64,000 nt of DNA from Micavibrio sp. UBA6212 (GCA_002421905.1 DISK01000006.1:241021-305020); one strand, 5' to 3'. Positions 8,275 to 18,246 are shown, counted from the first letter of the stretch. Translations and numbers: made by a program. Notes: generated by a model from the letters alone, not told the origin.

Positions 8275-11200
8275 TCATTCCTTCTCGAGGAGTGATTTTG
8301 CTTTCTCTAGAATGGCTGGATAGTCGGTCTTTCCTGTTCCTAGAACGGGAATGGAATCGACAGAAAAGACTTGTGCCGGAACAGCCAGAGCAGGAATGTT
8401 ATTTTCATTGGCATAAGCTGATAAAGCGCTGCGATTGGCTTCTGGCGCTGTGGTTAACAAGACCAACTGCTCACCTTTCCTCTCGTCTGGAAGAGCAACA
8501 ACTGCACTGGGGTGATCTGGCCAGAGGGCGGCAGCCATATTTTCAACGACTCCCAGCGACACCATTTCACCGGCAATCTTGGCAAATCGTTTGGCGCGTC
8601 CCAGAATACGAATGTATCCTTCAGCATCAATATCAACAATATCGCCTGTGTCATGCCAGCCATCCTCAGGAGGTTGTATAATCCCCGGATGATCATCTTT
8701 ATAATAACCCAGCATAATATTAGGGCCATTGACAAACAGCCTCCCGCCTTGTGTGACGCCTTCAACAGGATCAAGGCGAACTTCCATCCCTGACAAGACG
8801 CGGCCAACGGTTCCATCCTTGCTGTGCATGGGGGAATTAACGGCAATCACTGGCGACGTTTCAGTCGCACCATATCCTTCGAGAATACGAACGCCGAATT
8901 TATCCATATAGGTTTTGCGGGTTTGTTCCTTAACCTTTTCGGCTCCTGCAAAAATATACCGCACCCCGTAAAAATCATAAGAATTGGCAACCCGCGCATA
9001 GCCAGAAAGAAAGGTATCGGTTCCAAACAGAATAGTCGCATTGGTGGCATAAACCAGCTCGGGAACAATACGAATATGAAGCGGGTTCGGGTACATAAAT
9101 GTTTTAACACCTGAAATCAGGGGCAGTAATGTCCCTCCTGTGAGTCCAAAAGAATGGAACATGGGCAAACAGTTGAACACAATATCCTGACGGTTAAAGG
9201 AAACCCGACTGGCCAATTGGGCTATGTTGCTCAGCAAATTGGCATGGGAGAGGACAACGCCCTTGGGTGATCCTTCGGAACCGGAGGTAAATAAAACCAC
9301 CGCCGGATCAAAGGGAGAGATAACAGGAAGTCTTCTTGGGAAAAAAGCCGCCAGCTTATGTTTGAACTTCAATTCAGGGACAATGTCCTCGAGATAGACA
9401 ATTCGCGTGGTTTGTCCAAGAGTTTCAACCAAAGCACCAAGACGTCCCAGATCAACAAAACGGCGTGATGTAAGAACAGTACGGATTTGTCCCGTGGTAC
9501 ACGCCGAAGATAAAGCCTGCCCCCCCATTGTAAAATTGAGCATGGCAGGAATGCGCCCCACCGATTGCAAAGCGAAAAATGAAACAATTGCACCAATCGA
9601 GTTGGGAAGAAGAATTCCTACATTTTCTTTCAGCTCGGTCATCTCGTATAGATATGATCCAAGAATTTGAGCGCGACGGGTCAAGGATTTATAAGTAAGA
9701 GGAGAAAATTCGACATCTTCGGCGCAGATGAAATCACCACCTTGAATCATTTTGGCTTTATGCAGGGCTTCCCACAATGTTTGTTCGCGCTCGGTTGTTT
9801 TGAGCATCATATCTTCCATGACATCATAGAGTTGCCGAGCTGCCGAGGCACGACGTGAGCGGCCTTTCAACCCCTCATCAATCTTGAAAGACAAGGGAGG
9901 CAGAAAGGTGATGGTAATCTTGGGAAAGCGTTTGAATGGCAGTTTTCCGCGCAATCGGGAAAACCCTGTATATTGAGCGCCGTCAATCCGAACCGGCAAA
10001 ATCATGGCACCTGCCTTATCGGCGATCAATCCAGGTCCGTCATATATTTTCATCAAACTGCCCGTCGAGGTCAGGCGTCCTTCCGGAAATATCACAATAT
10101 GCCGGTCTTCTTCGACCTTCCGAATCAAGGATTTGAGAGTATATGGGTTGGTCGGGTCAATCGGGAAAGCATCAACCAGACGTAAAAAAGGCTTCACCCA
10201 CCACCATTGGGCAACTTGCGTATTCACGGCAAACATTGGCCGCCCGGGCATGAAGGCAGCTAGCAAGGGAGGATCAAGCAACGAGACGTGATTGCCGACA
10301 ATCACGGCACGTTTCCCAGCTTTCTCAATATTTTCGAAGCCACGAATTTCGACACGGTACAAAAGTTTGAACAAAAATTGTAAAATGGTTTTTAATAGAT
10401 AGTCCGGCAACAGGCGGCAGATAAAAATTGCCACCACCAGATTGGCAAGCGAAAAAGCAAAGAAAAGATGCTTAACTTCCCATCCGGACGAGATAAGCAA
10501 CGCCGCAATAACTGCGCATCCCACCATAAAAATGGAATCAGTGATCGAGCTTCCCGCCATAATCTGGGCGCGGGTTTCTTCTTTGGTACGATCTTGTAGG
10601 ATTGTCGCCAGAGGTACGACAAATAACCCGCCGAATGCGGCGACCAGAAAAACATCAAGAATAATCCGCCAATGGGTCGGATGGGATAGAAATTGTCCCA
10701 GAGTTAAAAGCGTGTCATCCGTATTATGAACGATATAGGCTGTTGCTGCAGAAAGATCGAGTGATCCTGCCGTGATGCCCAGAGCTGCCAGCGGAACAAA
10801 GGCCGCACTGACATTCCCGCGCAATAACCGGTTATTCAGCAATCCACCAGCCCCAATCCCGACTGAAAATAAAACAGTAAAAAATGTTAGAACTGTCTCT
10901 TGCGCCTGCAAAGTTCCTTTCACATAGTTGGGGAACTGCGAAAGGAAAAGGCTCCCTATACAAAAGAACCACCCTTTTCCTAAAAGTGAGAGCGTAATCT
11001 CCCATCCTTGGGAAAAACTATATTTAAGAACATCATAGGTCTTAACCGCAAGATTGGGATTGATGCGGGTCTGGGGGGCGGCGGCATGACAGGTGGGAAT
11101 ATACCTGCTTGATCCATATCCGGTGACAGCCACTAGAATCATGAGGATTGCAACCGGAATTGCGCCATTCTCATACCCCATAACAGTTGTCCCAACAATC

Positions 11201-11694
11201 GTTCCAATGAGGATAGCCAGAAATGTTCCGGTATTAAGCAATGCATTGCCACCAATCAATTCATCGCGATGCAGATGTTCCGGCAAAATGGAATATTTGC
11301 ACGGCCCGAAAAAAGCAGATTGGGCTCCCAAAGCAAAAATATTGATAAAGGACAGAATTATTGAGCCGGAAAGCAAAGAGGCAGCACCAAGAAGCGCAAT
11401 CAATATCTCGGCCAATTTTATATATTTGATAACAATATGTTTGGGGTATTTGTCGGCCAATTGTCCACCAAGGGCAGAAAAAATAAAAAACGGCAGAACC
11501 AGAGTGCCCGCAGCGGCTGTGGTTAACAGACTCTGGGTTTTTGCATCCATGCCGGTCTGGGTGGCAATCTGGTACAAGATCATCACAATCAAAGCATTTT
11601 TGAACAGATTGTCATGGAACGCCCCCAAAAACTGCGTCACGAATAGGGGCAGAAAGCGACGATCCTTCATCAGAAGAAACTGGTTATGCATCAT
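8275..11694 (-). CDS. aas: Trifunctional LplT-like flippase / acyltransferase / acyl-ACP synthetase
   Basis: A 1139-residue protein with three modules. Residues ~1-410 are a 12-helix MFS transporter resembling the lysophospholipid flippase LplT. Residues ~430-640 are a PlsC-type acyltransferase with the catalytic N-H469-x4-D474 motif. Residues ~650-1139 are an AMP-binding acyl-ACP/CoA synthetase with the P-loop-like LFTSGSEGSPKG at ~799-811 and a late YKDD...GWHDTGD motif. In E. coli LplT and Aas are separate proteins that flip lysophospholipids inward and re-acylate them; fused forms are known in Proteobacteria. The gene overlaps the upstream hydrolase by 11 bp, so translation is probably coupled. 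The 3' end converges on the adhesin gene with a 17-base gap. Confidence 0.92.
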   Translation of the reverse strand: MMHNQFLLMKDRRFLPLFVTQFLGAFHDNLFKNALIVMILYQIATQTGMDAKTQSLLTTAAAGTLVLPFFIFSALGGQLADKYPKHIVIKYIKLAEILIALLGAASLLSGSIILSFINIFALGAQSAFFGPCKYSILPEHLHRDELIGGNALLNTGTFLAILIGTIVGTTVMGYENGAIPVAILMILVAVTGYGSSRYIPTCHAAAPQTRINPNLAVKTYDVLKYSFSQGWEITLSLLGKGWFFCIGSLFLSQFPNYVKGTLQAQETVLTFFTVLFSVGIGAGGLLNNRLLRGNVSAAFVPLAALGITAGSLDLSAATAYIVHNTDDTLLTLGQFLSHPTHWRIILDVFLVAAFGGLFVVPLATILQDRTKEETRAQIMAGSSITDSIFMVGCAVIAALLISSGWEVKHLFFAFSLANLVVAIFICRLLPDYLLKTILQFLFKLLYRVEIRGFENIEKAGKRAVIVGNHVSLLDPPLLAAFMPGRPMFAVNTQVAQWWWVKPFLRLVDAFPIDPTNPYTLKSLIRKVEEDRHIVIFPEGRLTSTGSLMKIYDGPGLIADKAGAMILPVRIDGAQYTGFSRLRGKLPFKRFPKITITFLPPLSFKIDEGLKGRSRRASAARQLYDVMEDMMLKTTEREQTLWEALHKAKMIQGGDFICAEDVEFSPLTYKSLTRRAQILGSYLYEMTELKENVGILLPNSIGAIVSFFALQSVGRIPAMLNFTMGGQALSSACTTGQIRTVLTSRRFVDLGRLGALVETLGQTTRIVYLEDIVPELKFKHKLAAFFPRRLPVISPFDPAVVLFTSGSEGSPKGVVLSHANLLSNIAQLASRVSFNRQDIVFNCLPMFHSFGLTGGTLLPLISGVKTFMYPNPLHIRIVPELVYATNATILFGTDTFLSGYARVANSYDFYGVRYIFAGAEKVKEQTRKTYMDKFGVRILEGYGATETSPVIAVNSPMHSKDGTVGRVLSGMEVRLDPVEGVTQGGRLFVNGPNIMLGYYKDDHPGIIQPPEDGWHDTGDIVDIDAEGYIRILGRAKRFAKIAGEMVSLGVVENMAAALWPDHPSAVVALPDERKGEQLVLLTTAPEANRSALSAYANENNIPALAVPAQVFSVDSIPVLGTGKTDYPAILEKAKSLLEKE

Positions 11695-12364
11695 GCTGGA
11701 ACTCTCCGTATTTCAAAAACTGGATTACATGTCTGGCAATTTTTGCCCGATAAATCATAATAGTATGGGATGAGCGCAAGACAATGTGATCTTTCATGCC
11801 GGATAGTTTCGTACTTTCAACCGATACGCGTCCATCATGATCGCCTTTGATAAATATGCAAGATAAAGGGTACAGCCATTTGGCCGATCCCGCAATGACC
11901 CCGACCTCATAATAAATATCATCGGTCATGGCTTGACGATGATGCGTGGTCAATTCTTTTCCAGCGGGGCCAAACACCCAGCGATAGGGAGGGAAATGTT
12001 CCAGAAAATCCGCCAGCTCACTTCCTGTATTGGGTGGGCCAATCATCACCAGACGACCGATTTTGTTTTCAGAAAAAATCCCCCGGAATTTGGCAAGTGT
12101 ATGGCGCGCCACAAGCCCACCCATTGAATGGGTTACAAAATGGATTTTATCATATTGTACCCATAAGTCCGATGTCAGATGTTTATCAACCAGCCAGTCG
12201 GAAATCCCGTCAATCGTCAGGCGTGTCGAGGGATAGGTAAGGGCAAGCGTGGCATAGCCCTGCTTCTTTAATTGCCTTGTCAGGGGCCACATGGTCGATT
12301 TATTAAGGGCTATTCCGTGGAGCAGAATAACCAGTTCCTTGCTGCCAGAATTATTTACCGTCAT
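11684..12364 (-). CDS. Alpha/beta-hydrolase, lipase/esterase-like
   Basis: A 226-residue protein with the alpha/beta-hydrolase signature: an oxyanion-hole loop LLHGIALN near residue 15 and the nucleophile elbow T-H-S80-M-G-G, followed by LVAR. A late 'GDHDGRVSVEST' segment supplies the acidic residue and an 'SSHTIMI' segment the likely catalytic histidine, so the triad looks complete. No signal peptide is obvious, suggesting a cytoplasmic or membrane-associated enzyme. It overlaps both neighbours (14 bp with the DUF2339 gene, 11 bp with aas), and its partner re-acylates lysophospholipids, so a (lyso)phospholipase or acyl-ester hydrolase role in lipid turnover is a reasonable inference. The substrate is unknown. 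Confidence 0.82.
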   Translation of the reverse strand: MTVNNSGSKELVILLHGIALNKSTMWPLTRQLKKQGYATLALTYPSTRLTIDGISDWLVDKHLTSDLWVQYDKIHFVTHSMGGLVARHTLAKFRGIFSENKIGRLVMIGPPNTGSELADFLEHFPPYRWVFGPAGKELTTHHRQAMTDDIYYEVGVIAGSAKWLYPLSCIFIKGDHDGRVSVESTKLSGMKDHIVLRSSHTIMIYRAKIARHVIQFLKYGEFQHDA

Positions 12365-15089
12365 GAGAGGTCTCGTGGTTTTGCTTCTCGAATATTGAAA
12401 TGTAGCGTGTATAGAACATGCTAAGACCGATCAGACTCACCCCCAGTCCAAGGAAGGAGAAAATCCTGTAGAGCCCATCAAGGTTTGAGGCATCGACTAT
12501 AAAGACCTTGATAATCGTTAAGGATATAAAAACCATCGCGCCAATTCTTAACGCCCGATCCTGCCGTTTCATCCCGAGTGTAAGTAACCCCAGACCTGTA
12601 ACAAGCCATGCTGCAGAATAGCTGTACATCTCGAGAGGAATAATTTTTCCGTGCGAGAGAATATCCGGATGGAAAATCTGGCGGATATTAAGTGTAATCA
12701 TGCCCAGAAGGAATAGAATAGTCACCAATTTATAAATGGAAGAAAGTGCAGGAAAGCGATGGATCGCGATATTGTTCTTCATAGCGTAATATGTCAGAGC
12801 CAGACCCGACCCATAGGCCAGAGTCACGCCATTGAACAGGATATGTGGCCCGACATGCTGGGATGAGTTGAATAAGGGGTTGAACATCAGACCATCGAAA
12901 TAGATGATCCGGAATAAAGATCCAAGGATCAGAAATGACGACCAGAAGCGGAAGGAATTTATATAACCATCAGGACAGATTCCTGACTTTGCTATCCGGT
13001 GCAAAAGTACACCCAGTCCTGCAATAATCAGAGTTAGGATCTCACGGTCGAAAAATCCGATAAGGCGTTCCGAATATACACTCCGTGACGGGGAGGAATT
13101 AAACCCTGTGTGCCGCAAACTGATATAGGTTGCAGCCAATCCCAGAAGAATAGATGCTCCTAGTAAAATATAGGCATGGAGAGCGTGTTCTTTTCTTTGA
13201 CCCTCTTCATCCTTATTGATTGAATATCGTTGGTGCAAAATATAGGCAATCGCGAAAAAAATTGCGGGTAAAATATAGCGGGACAAAAGCTGGATATGGT
13301 CAATATATAAAATATTGGGCATCTGGTAATTGCGATCGAATAGACTTGTCCCCATAAGATTGAGAAAGTCAAAAATAGTCGCCGCGTAGAAAACGGTAAC
13401 CAGCCCGATCATCACAGAAGCCATTTTGGAAAGAACAGAAAGATCAAGAGAACGCCGAATGCCGTAAAGGGCTGCAATTTCAGCAATAAAGGCTAGCGGC
13501 AGATATGTGTGGTCAAGTTCGATCGCCAGTCCAAGAGATAAAAAGGAAGTGGCGCCAATCGCATAAAAACCAGCGATTTCTTCAAGATACCTGCCCCGCA
13601 ACCAGATATAGGTCTGGAACGATGCAAAAATAGCGCCGATAAGTGCGATCAGCCCCCAGAATCCGTATTGATCCAAATCGGCGTCAATAGCTGGGGCATA
13701 AGAGACCCCAAATTTTGCCAAGGCAAATAGCAAGAGAGCAGAAGCAATCTGGATAATGGCCCATAATTTTGTATGGAGCGTAGTTTTCAGGATAAAATGT
13801 GGCAAGACTGTATAGATCACAAACATTCCACCCAGAACCAGTAACGCATCGGTGGTAGGAGCTTGATCGGCATAGAATATAAAAAGAATTGCATCGACTG
13901 CAAGTTTAACACCGACAGTTTTCAGGTAGAGAGAGGGGCGCATTGCAGCCAAGACAACCAGAGCCAAAGAAACAAGCCCCATAGTCCCCCAATCAAATAG
14001 GCCAAGCCCTGAAACAGAGTGCATGAGCAGAATCAAAGTGGACGCACCACCCATTGTCGCAAGAGGAAGATAGTCGGAAGAAAAGCTTTGTGGTTGAGGA
14101 GACGATGCGGGCCCAATAAGTGTCTGGCGGCTACCATATAGGGTAGAGGCACAAATCGAACAGAGGAAAATGGACAGAAGGGGGCCGTAATTTTCAAGGT
14201 TTCCGAATAGAATAGTAAATCCCGTCCAGATTAGTGTGCCGGCTAAGGCGGCATAGGAAAGAATACGCCAGTCCCTTTTTGCTGCAATGACTTGCAGACC
14301 AGCAAAAAGAATAAACAGATAAGCAAACAACCCGATCGGATTCGGATCATTTGTTGCAAAGAGGGCAGGAGTCAGGAACCCACCAATCATGCCAAAGATC
14401 GCAATTGGAGCCCCCATATATAAGGACAAAAACATAGTGCCAGCAGTAAGAGCGGACATCCCGATAAATCCAGCCAATGGCGAAAAGAAGCCATGTAAAT
14501 GTACCGAGGCATATAGGCAGAATGTCAGAGTTACAAGACCAGACCCCACGAGTCCCTGGGCAATGCGGACATAGTTTGCGATTTTGGGGCGCGAAAAAAT
14601 ATAATACCCTGTTGCGATCAGCCCAGAGCCAAAGATAAAACCCAATACAGTACGTGGTAGGGGCCCGAGCAGACCAGCACTGATAGATAATTTGATCAGG
14701 AAGAATGCAGCGCAAGCCAGAGAAATAGAGCCAATCCAGACAGGAAGCTTCGCCCCGAAATTAAATTCAAACCCCCGAGCAGAAGATTTATTGACGGGTT
14801 CTTTAGAAGGAAATGGGGATACACTTTCTTTTCGATCTTCGAATGGAGACTCGCCCAAGGTCTCAAAATAATCATACTCTATATTTTCTTCGTTATTGAG
14901 AGGGAGCGCAAAATTATCCACTTCAGTTTGATGCAGCTCTTCCTGCGGCTTTTCCTGTTGCATGAGGGAAATATGCTGACGAAGTCTTGTGATTTCGTCA
15001 CTAAGGGCTCTTATTTTGAATAAATTAACCCAAGGGATAACAAGAGACGAAAATACCATAAATCCTAGAAGTACAAAAATTAGTTCCAT
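12351..15089 (-). CDS. DUF2339 large polytopic membrane protein
   Basis: The start is set at ATG 15089, behind a GAGGG ribosome site, giving 912 residues; the open frame extends further to 15182 but would run through the regulator's operator. After one N-terminal helix and a cytoplasmic coiled-coil/acidic linker (~residues 25-110) come more than twenty hydrophobic helices, the layout of DUF2339 proteins. The function of that family is not established. It is the first gene of the operon with the hydrolase and LplT-Aas fusion, overlapping the hydrolase by 14 bp. Two TetR-type palindromes lie just upstream, so it is probably controlled by the divergent regulator. A role in envelope lipid homeostasis is inference from context. 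Confidence 0.82.
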   Translation of the reverse strand: MELIFVLLGFMVFSSLVIPWVNLFKIRALSDEITRLRQHISLMQQEKPQEELHQTEVDNFALPLNNEENIEYDYFETLGESPFEDRKESVSPFPSKEPVNKSSARGFEFNFGAKLPVWIGSISLACAAFFLIKLSISAGLLGPLPRTVLGFIFGSGLIATGYYIFSRPKIANYVRIAQGLVGSGLVTLTFCLYASVHLHGFFSPLAGFIGMSALTAGTMFLSLYMGAPIAIFGMIGGFLTPALFATNDPNPIGLFAYLFILFAGLQVIAAKRDWRILSYAALAGTLIWTGFTILFGNLENYGPLLSIFLCSICASTLYGSRQTLIGPASSPQPQSFSSDYLPLATMGGASTLILLMHSVSGLGLFDWGTMGLVSLALVVLAAMRPSLYLKTVGVKLAVDAILFIFYADQAPTTDALLVLGGMFVIYTVLPHFILKTTLHTKLWAIIQIASALLLFALAKFGVSYAPAIDADLDQYGFWGLIALIGAIFASFQTYIWLRGRYLEEIAGFYAIGATSFLSLGLAIELDHTYLPLAFIAEIAALYGIRRSLDLSVLSKMASVMIGLVTVFYAATIFDFLNLMGTSLFDRNYQMPNILYIDHIQLLSRYILPAIFFAIAYILHQRYSINKDEEGQRKEHALHAYILLGASILLGLAATYISLRHTGFNSSPSRSVYSERLIGFFDREILTLIIAGLGVLLHRIAKSGICPDGYINSFRFWSSFLILGSLFRIIYFDGLMFNPLFNSSQHVGPHILFNGVTLAYGSGLALTYYAMKNNIAIHRFPALSSIYKLVTILFLLGMITLNIRQIFHPDILSHGKIIPLEMYSYSAAWLVTGLGLLTLGMKRQDRALRIGAMVFISLTIIKVFIVDASNLDGLYRIFSFLGLGVSLIGLSMFYTRYISIFEKQNHETSHDGK

Positions 15090-15112
15090 TTTTCCCTCGG
15101 ATGTTAATAATA

Positions 15113-15127
15113 TTGAACAATGTTCAA
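15113..15127. promoter_or_regulatory. TetR-type operator, copy 1
   Basis: Perfect 15-bp palindrome TTGAACAATGTTCAA (7-bp arms around a central A) in the divergent region. It lies about 24 bases upstream of the DUF2339 start. An identical copy sits 55 bp away. Confidence 0.75.
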
Positions 15128-15167
15128 AATAATAATGACATAGTTTGACTGATGATGCAATAAAATA

Positions 15168-15182
15168 TTGAACAATGTTCAA
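15168..15182. promoter_or_regulatory. TetR-type operator, copy 2
   Basis: Second exact copy of TTGAACAATGTTCAA, with identical flanks (TA before, AATAAT after). It lies 40 bases upstream of the proposed GTG start of the TetR gene, a position suited to autoregulation. Two identical palindromes in about 70 bp are very unlikely by chance. Confidence 0.75.
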
Positions 15183-15221
15183 AATAATTATATGATTAAT
15201 GATAGAAAGGATTTATCCGCA

Positions 15222-15866
15222 GTGGCCAGACGTAATGATCATAGTAGAGAAGAGCTAAAAGAGCTGATCCTTGATGCTGCATGGGATATTGTGGCCGTAA
15301 ATGGTTCGGAGTCTTTGACTGCGCGAGGTATTGGAAAAAAAATCGGCTATGTCCCAGGGACAATTTATAATATTTTTCCGTCCATGGAAGTTTTACACCT
15401 TCATTTGAATGCACGCACGATGGATATGTTATTTGAAAAACTTGAAAAAACAGCGTGTAAGAAAAATGGAACGTTTGAAGAAAAACTTTTTCAATTGGCG
15501 TCCAGCTACATCAGATTTTCTGAGCAATACCAACCATTCTGGATGACCTTGTTTACGACTGATATTCAGGAGTGCAAAAAAAATCACTCTTGGTATGAAG
15601 AAAAAATAGAAAGAATCTTCGAGCCGTTAAACACGATATTAAAACAATATCTAAGAGGAAAAGACGCGCGGCAGATTGAGGCCGACAGTTATATTCTATG
15701 GTCATCCGTTCATGGGTTGGTTTATCTTTGGGTAACCGGAAAAGCCTCATATCTGGAGGCTGGACAGGGGCAAAGGAGATCGGGAAAAAAGGCATTGGAA
15801 ACGGCCATAAGGCTTTTGATTTCAACCTATGTCGCCGGAATTTCTGCCCGAAAAATTACAGTATAA
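15222..15866 (+). CDS. TetR/AcrR family transcriptional regulator
   Basis: About 214 residues from GTG 15222. This start gives the family-typical opening MARRNDHSREELKELILDAA and follows AGAAAGG; ATG 15192 is the alternative, and the longest frame (TTG 15168) begins inside the operator. The helix-turn-helix is in the first ~60 residues ('LTARGIGKKIGYVPGTIYNIF'), followed by a helical ligand-binding domain with a WHG-type segment ('LWSSVHGLVYLW'). It is transcribed away from the DUF2339-hydrolase-aas operon, with two palindromic operators between them. It probably represses both itself and the operon. The inducer is unknown; a lipid or fatty-acid signal would fit the targets. Confidence 0.88.
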   Translation: MARRNDHSREELKELILDAAWDIVAVNGSESLTARGIGKKIGYVPGTIYNIFPSMEVLHLHLNARTMDMLFEKLEKTACKKNGTFEEKLFQLASSYIRFSEQYQPFWMTLFTTDIQECKKNHSWYEEKIERIFEPLNTILKQYLRGKDARQIEADSYILWSSVHGLVYLWVTGKASYLEAGQGQRRSGKKALETAIRLLISTYVAGISARKITV

Positions 15867-16126
15867 AGATATCCTGCATCTACAATCCCGTGCGTTGGAA
15901 AAGGCTTGCCTAGACAAGGGTGAGGATTGCGAATATTAGCAAAATCAATAAATTGATTGTTTGATTAGAACAAAAAAACGCAATAAAATTTTCATTGACA
16001 AACAAAACTAATGGAACTAAGCCTGAATTATGTAAGCCTGTGGGAAGCATTTTTAGATATTAATTATGTTTTCTGTTGAGCAAGCAAAATAAACAAAAAA
16101 TAAAATAAAACAGGGAGTATATCGTT
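15867..16126 (+). promoter_or_regulatory. Leader region of the prkA operon
   Basis: An AT-rich 260-base gap without a gene. It holds a TTGACA hexamer at 15995-16000 with no good -10 partner, and a direct repeat TAAGCCTG at 16018-16025 and 16033-16040 (15-base period, possible regulator site). GGGAG ahead of ATG 16127 is the ribosome site. The promoter type cannot be assigned by eye. Confidence 0.35.
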
Positions 16127-18190
16127 ATGCAAGCAGCCGCAGTTCTGCCGGAGAGTCACGACTCTGCCGTGCCTACACAACCAGAAGCACCAAAAAATAA
16201 ACTTCTCCAGTCTTTGAAATCAAAACTGGATAAAAAGGCCGTAACTTCCATGTCATTGGGAGCGTTTCTTGAGCTTGCAAAGACCGATCCCGGTACTTAT
16301 GCCACTCCTGCCCAACGCTTGAGAAAAGCCATTGGTGAGCCAGTGATTATTGATACATCCTCTCGCCGCGATGGAATGAATCTCATATTCGGTGGGGATA
16401 CCGTTGCCTATTATCCTGCATTCAAGGATTTCTTCGGTATGGAAGAAGAAATCGATAAGATCGTTTCCTTTATTGATGCCGCAGCAAAGGGTAATCAGCA
16501 GAAAAAACAAATTCTGTATTTGCGTGGTCCTGTGGGATCCGGTAAATCAACAGCTGTTGAGCGTTTGAAACAGCTGATGGAGCAAGAGCCCATTTATGTT
16601 TTGAAGTGCAAGACAACGGGTCAAATTTCTCCTTATCAAGATAGTCCGCTATCTATTTTTCACGAGAATGGAGAATTTATTCGGGAAGAATATCCCCAAA
16701 TTCCTGAGCATGCTTTGACAACCCGTCTTTCCCCTTGGGCAGTCAAGCGTTTACAGCATCATAATAATGATTATGAAGAGGCCTTTGAAGTTGTAAAACT
16801 TTATCCATCACGAGAAAATCAGGTGGCAATTTTCAAACTGGAGCCTGGTGATAAAACCACACAGGATATTTCAGAAGTCAAAGGGAAATTCGATATTTCA
16901 AGAGTCGGACAAGATGATCCTCTTGATCCAGCAAAAATGTTGAGTGAAACAGACCCTGATTGCTATGTTCCGGGAGCTCTAGGCCATGCAAACCAAGGTA
17001 TTTTTGAATTTGCAGAGATGTTTGAGGCACCGAAAGATATTCACCTGGCTTTGCTGGATGCGACCACTATGGGTGAATGCACCGGGACTAAAAATATCGG
17101 TCTGCTGCCTGCAAACTGCTTGATTATCGCGCACTCGAACGATGCGCAGTTTCAGGATTATTTAGGAGATCCGAAAAGTGGAACCCTGATGAACAGGATC
17201 TCAAAGATTGATGTTCCATACACATTGAGAATGTCTGAAGAAAGAAAAATCTATGAGAAAGAACTGGCAAAAGGCGAGGATTCTAAGAATCCTATAGCGC
17301 CTGAGACTCTAAGGATTCTTGCAGAATTTAGCGTGGTTAGCCGCATTGACGATGGTAAAGAGGACAAGTGGAAAAAGTTTGATAACAAACACATCATTGC
17401 AAGGGTTCTGGATGGTGAAATTCCTGATGGAAATGGAGAGAAAGTTCCAGGTATTCAGGAGTTGTATGCGGGAATGAGCGAGCAGATTGGGTTTCATGGA
17501 GCTTCTACGCGCTTTGGAATGAAAACCCTGAGTAATACGTTTAACGCACTACGCCATCAGCGTATTTATGAAGCCGATCCTATTCTTTTGTTCAGAACAT
17601 TGCGTGAAGATATTCCGGGAGAGAAAGACTTTACTGACGCACAAAAAGAAAAGTTCCTGTTAATTGTTGAACGTCTTGAAGAAAGCTATAAAAAATTCAT
17701 TCGCGAGGAATTGGTTGAAGCCTATTCCGATGTCAGTGAAGAGCTGTGTCAGAACAAGTTTGAAACCTACATTAAGCAGGCCAATGCTTGGCTTGATGAT
17801 TCTCACTACAAGACGAGCAGTGGGCTGGCTATTGACCGAAATCGTTTAGATCAAGAGTTGAGAATAATGGAGGGTGCTGCAGGAATTGCTGACGGGAAAT
17901 CATTCCGTGCTACGATTACCAGGCTGTATAAAGACAGAAAAATTGAAGCGCTTGAGAATGGTGGAAAAGGCGGCATGCGTTGGGATACCTATCCTGACAT
18001 GGCCAAAGTTATTCGGGCCAGCCTGTATAAATCTCTTGATGATGCATTGGCCATTATTCGTGAAGATTCCACAATGCAGGACGATCAGTCTGTCAAAAGC
18101 CGTAGCTCTTTCCGGGAAAATATGGAGAGCAAAGGCTACACCAAGACGATGATTGAACGCAGTCTGGATCTGTTCCCACGTCTTTCATAG
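16127..18190 (+). CDS. prkA: PrkA/YeaG family serine protein kinase
   Basis: A 687-residue protein, close to the ~640-690 usual for PrkA. It has an N-terminal AAA+ module with Walker A G134-P-V-G-S-G-K140-S and a C-terminal PrkA kinase-like region. The extended N-terminus (~45 residues) is low complexity. It is the first gene of the conserved triad with yeaH (DUF444) and spoVR, all in one direction with 50-70 base gaps. In E. coli YeaG-YeaH act in nitrogen-starvation and stationary-phase responses, and in Bacillus PrkA acts in sporulation-related regulation; this organism shows no other sporulation gene, so a stress role is expected. Confidence 0.95.
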   Translation: MQAAAVLPESHDSAVPTQPEAPKNKLLQSLKSKLDKKAVTSMSLGAFLELAKTDPGTYATPAQRLRKAIGEPVIIDTSSRRDGMNLIFGGDTVAYYPAFKDFFGMEEEIDKIVSFIDAAAKGNQQKKQILYLRGPVGSGKSTAVERLKQLMEQEPIYVLKCKTTGQISPYQDSPLSIFHENGEFIREEYPQIPEHALTTRLSPWAVKRLQHHNNDYEEAFEVVKLYPSRENQVAIFKLEPGDKTTQDISEVKGKFDISRVGQDDPLDPAKMLSETDPDCYVPGALGHANQGIFEFAEMFEAPKDIHLALLDATTMGECTGTKNIGLLPANCLIIAHSNDAQFQDYLGDPKSGTLMNRISKIDVPYTLRMSEERKIYEKELAKGEDSKNPIAPETLRILAEFSVVSRIDDGKEDKWKKFDNKHIIARVLDGEIPDGNGEKVPGIQELYAGMSEQIGFHGASTRFGMKTLSNTFNALRHQRIYEADPILLFRTLREDIPGEKDFTDAQKEKFLLIVERLEESYKKFIREELVEAYSDVSEELCQNKFETYIKQANAWLDDSHYKTSSGLAIDRNRLDQELRIMEGAAGIADGKSFRATITRLYKDRKIEALENGGKGGMRWDTYPDMAKVIRASLYKSLDDALAIIREDSTMQDDQSVKSRSSFRENMESKGYTKTMIERSLDLFPRLS

Positions 18191-18246
18191 TTCATTTTTC
18201 GTACTCTTGAGTAAGTATTATTGAACAAAATTGAAAGAGGTGAGTT

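Noticed and set aside
11093..11773. A 226-codon open frame on the plus strand opposite aas
   Set aside because: It is antisense to the well-supported MFS domain, with no ribosome site and no recognisable protein features.
12351..15182. Longer N-terminus of the DUF2339 protein, to 15182
   Set aside because: It would place the start inside the TetR operator and adds residues without family similarity; ATG 15089 has a GAGGG site.
15995..16023. Standard sigma-70 promoter before prkA
   Set aside because: TTGACA is present but no reasonable -10 hexamer lies 16-18 bases downstream.
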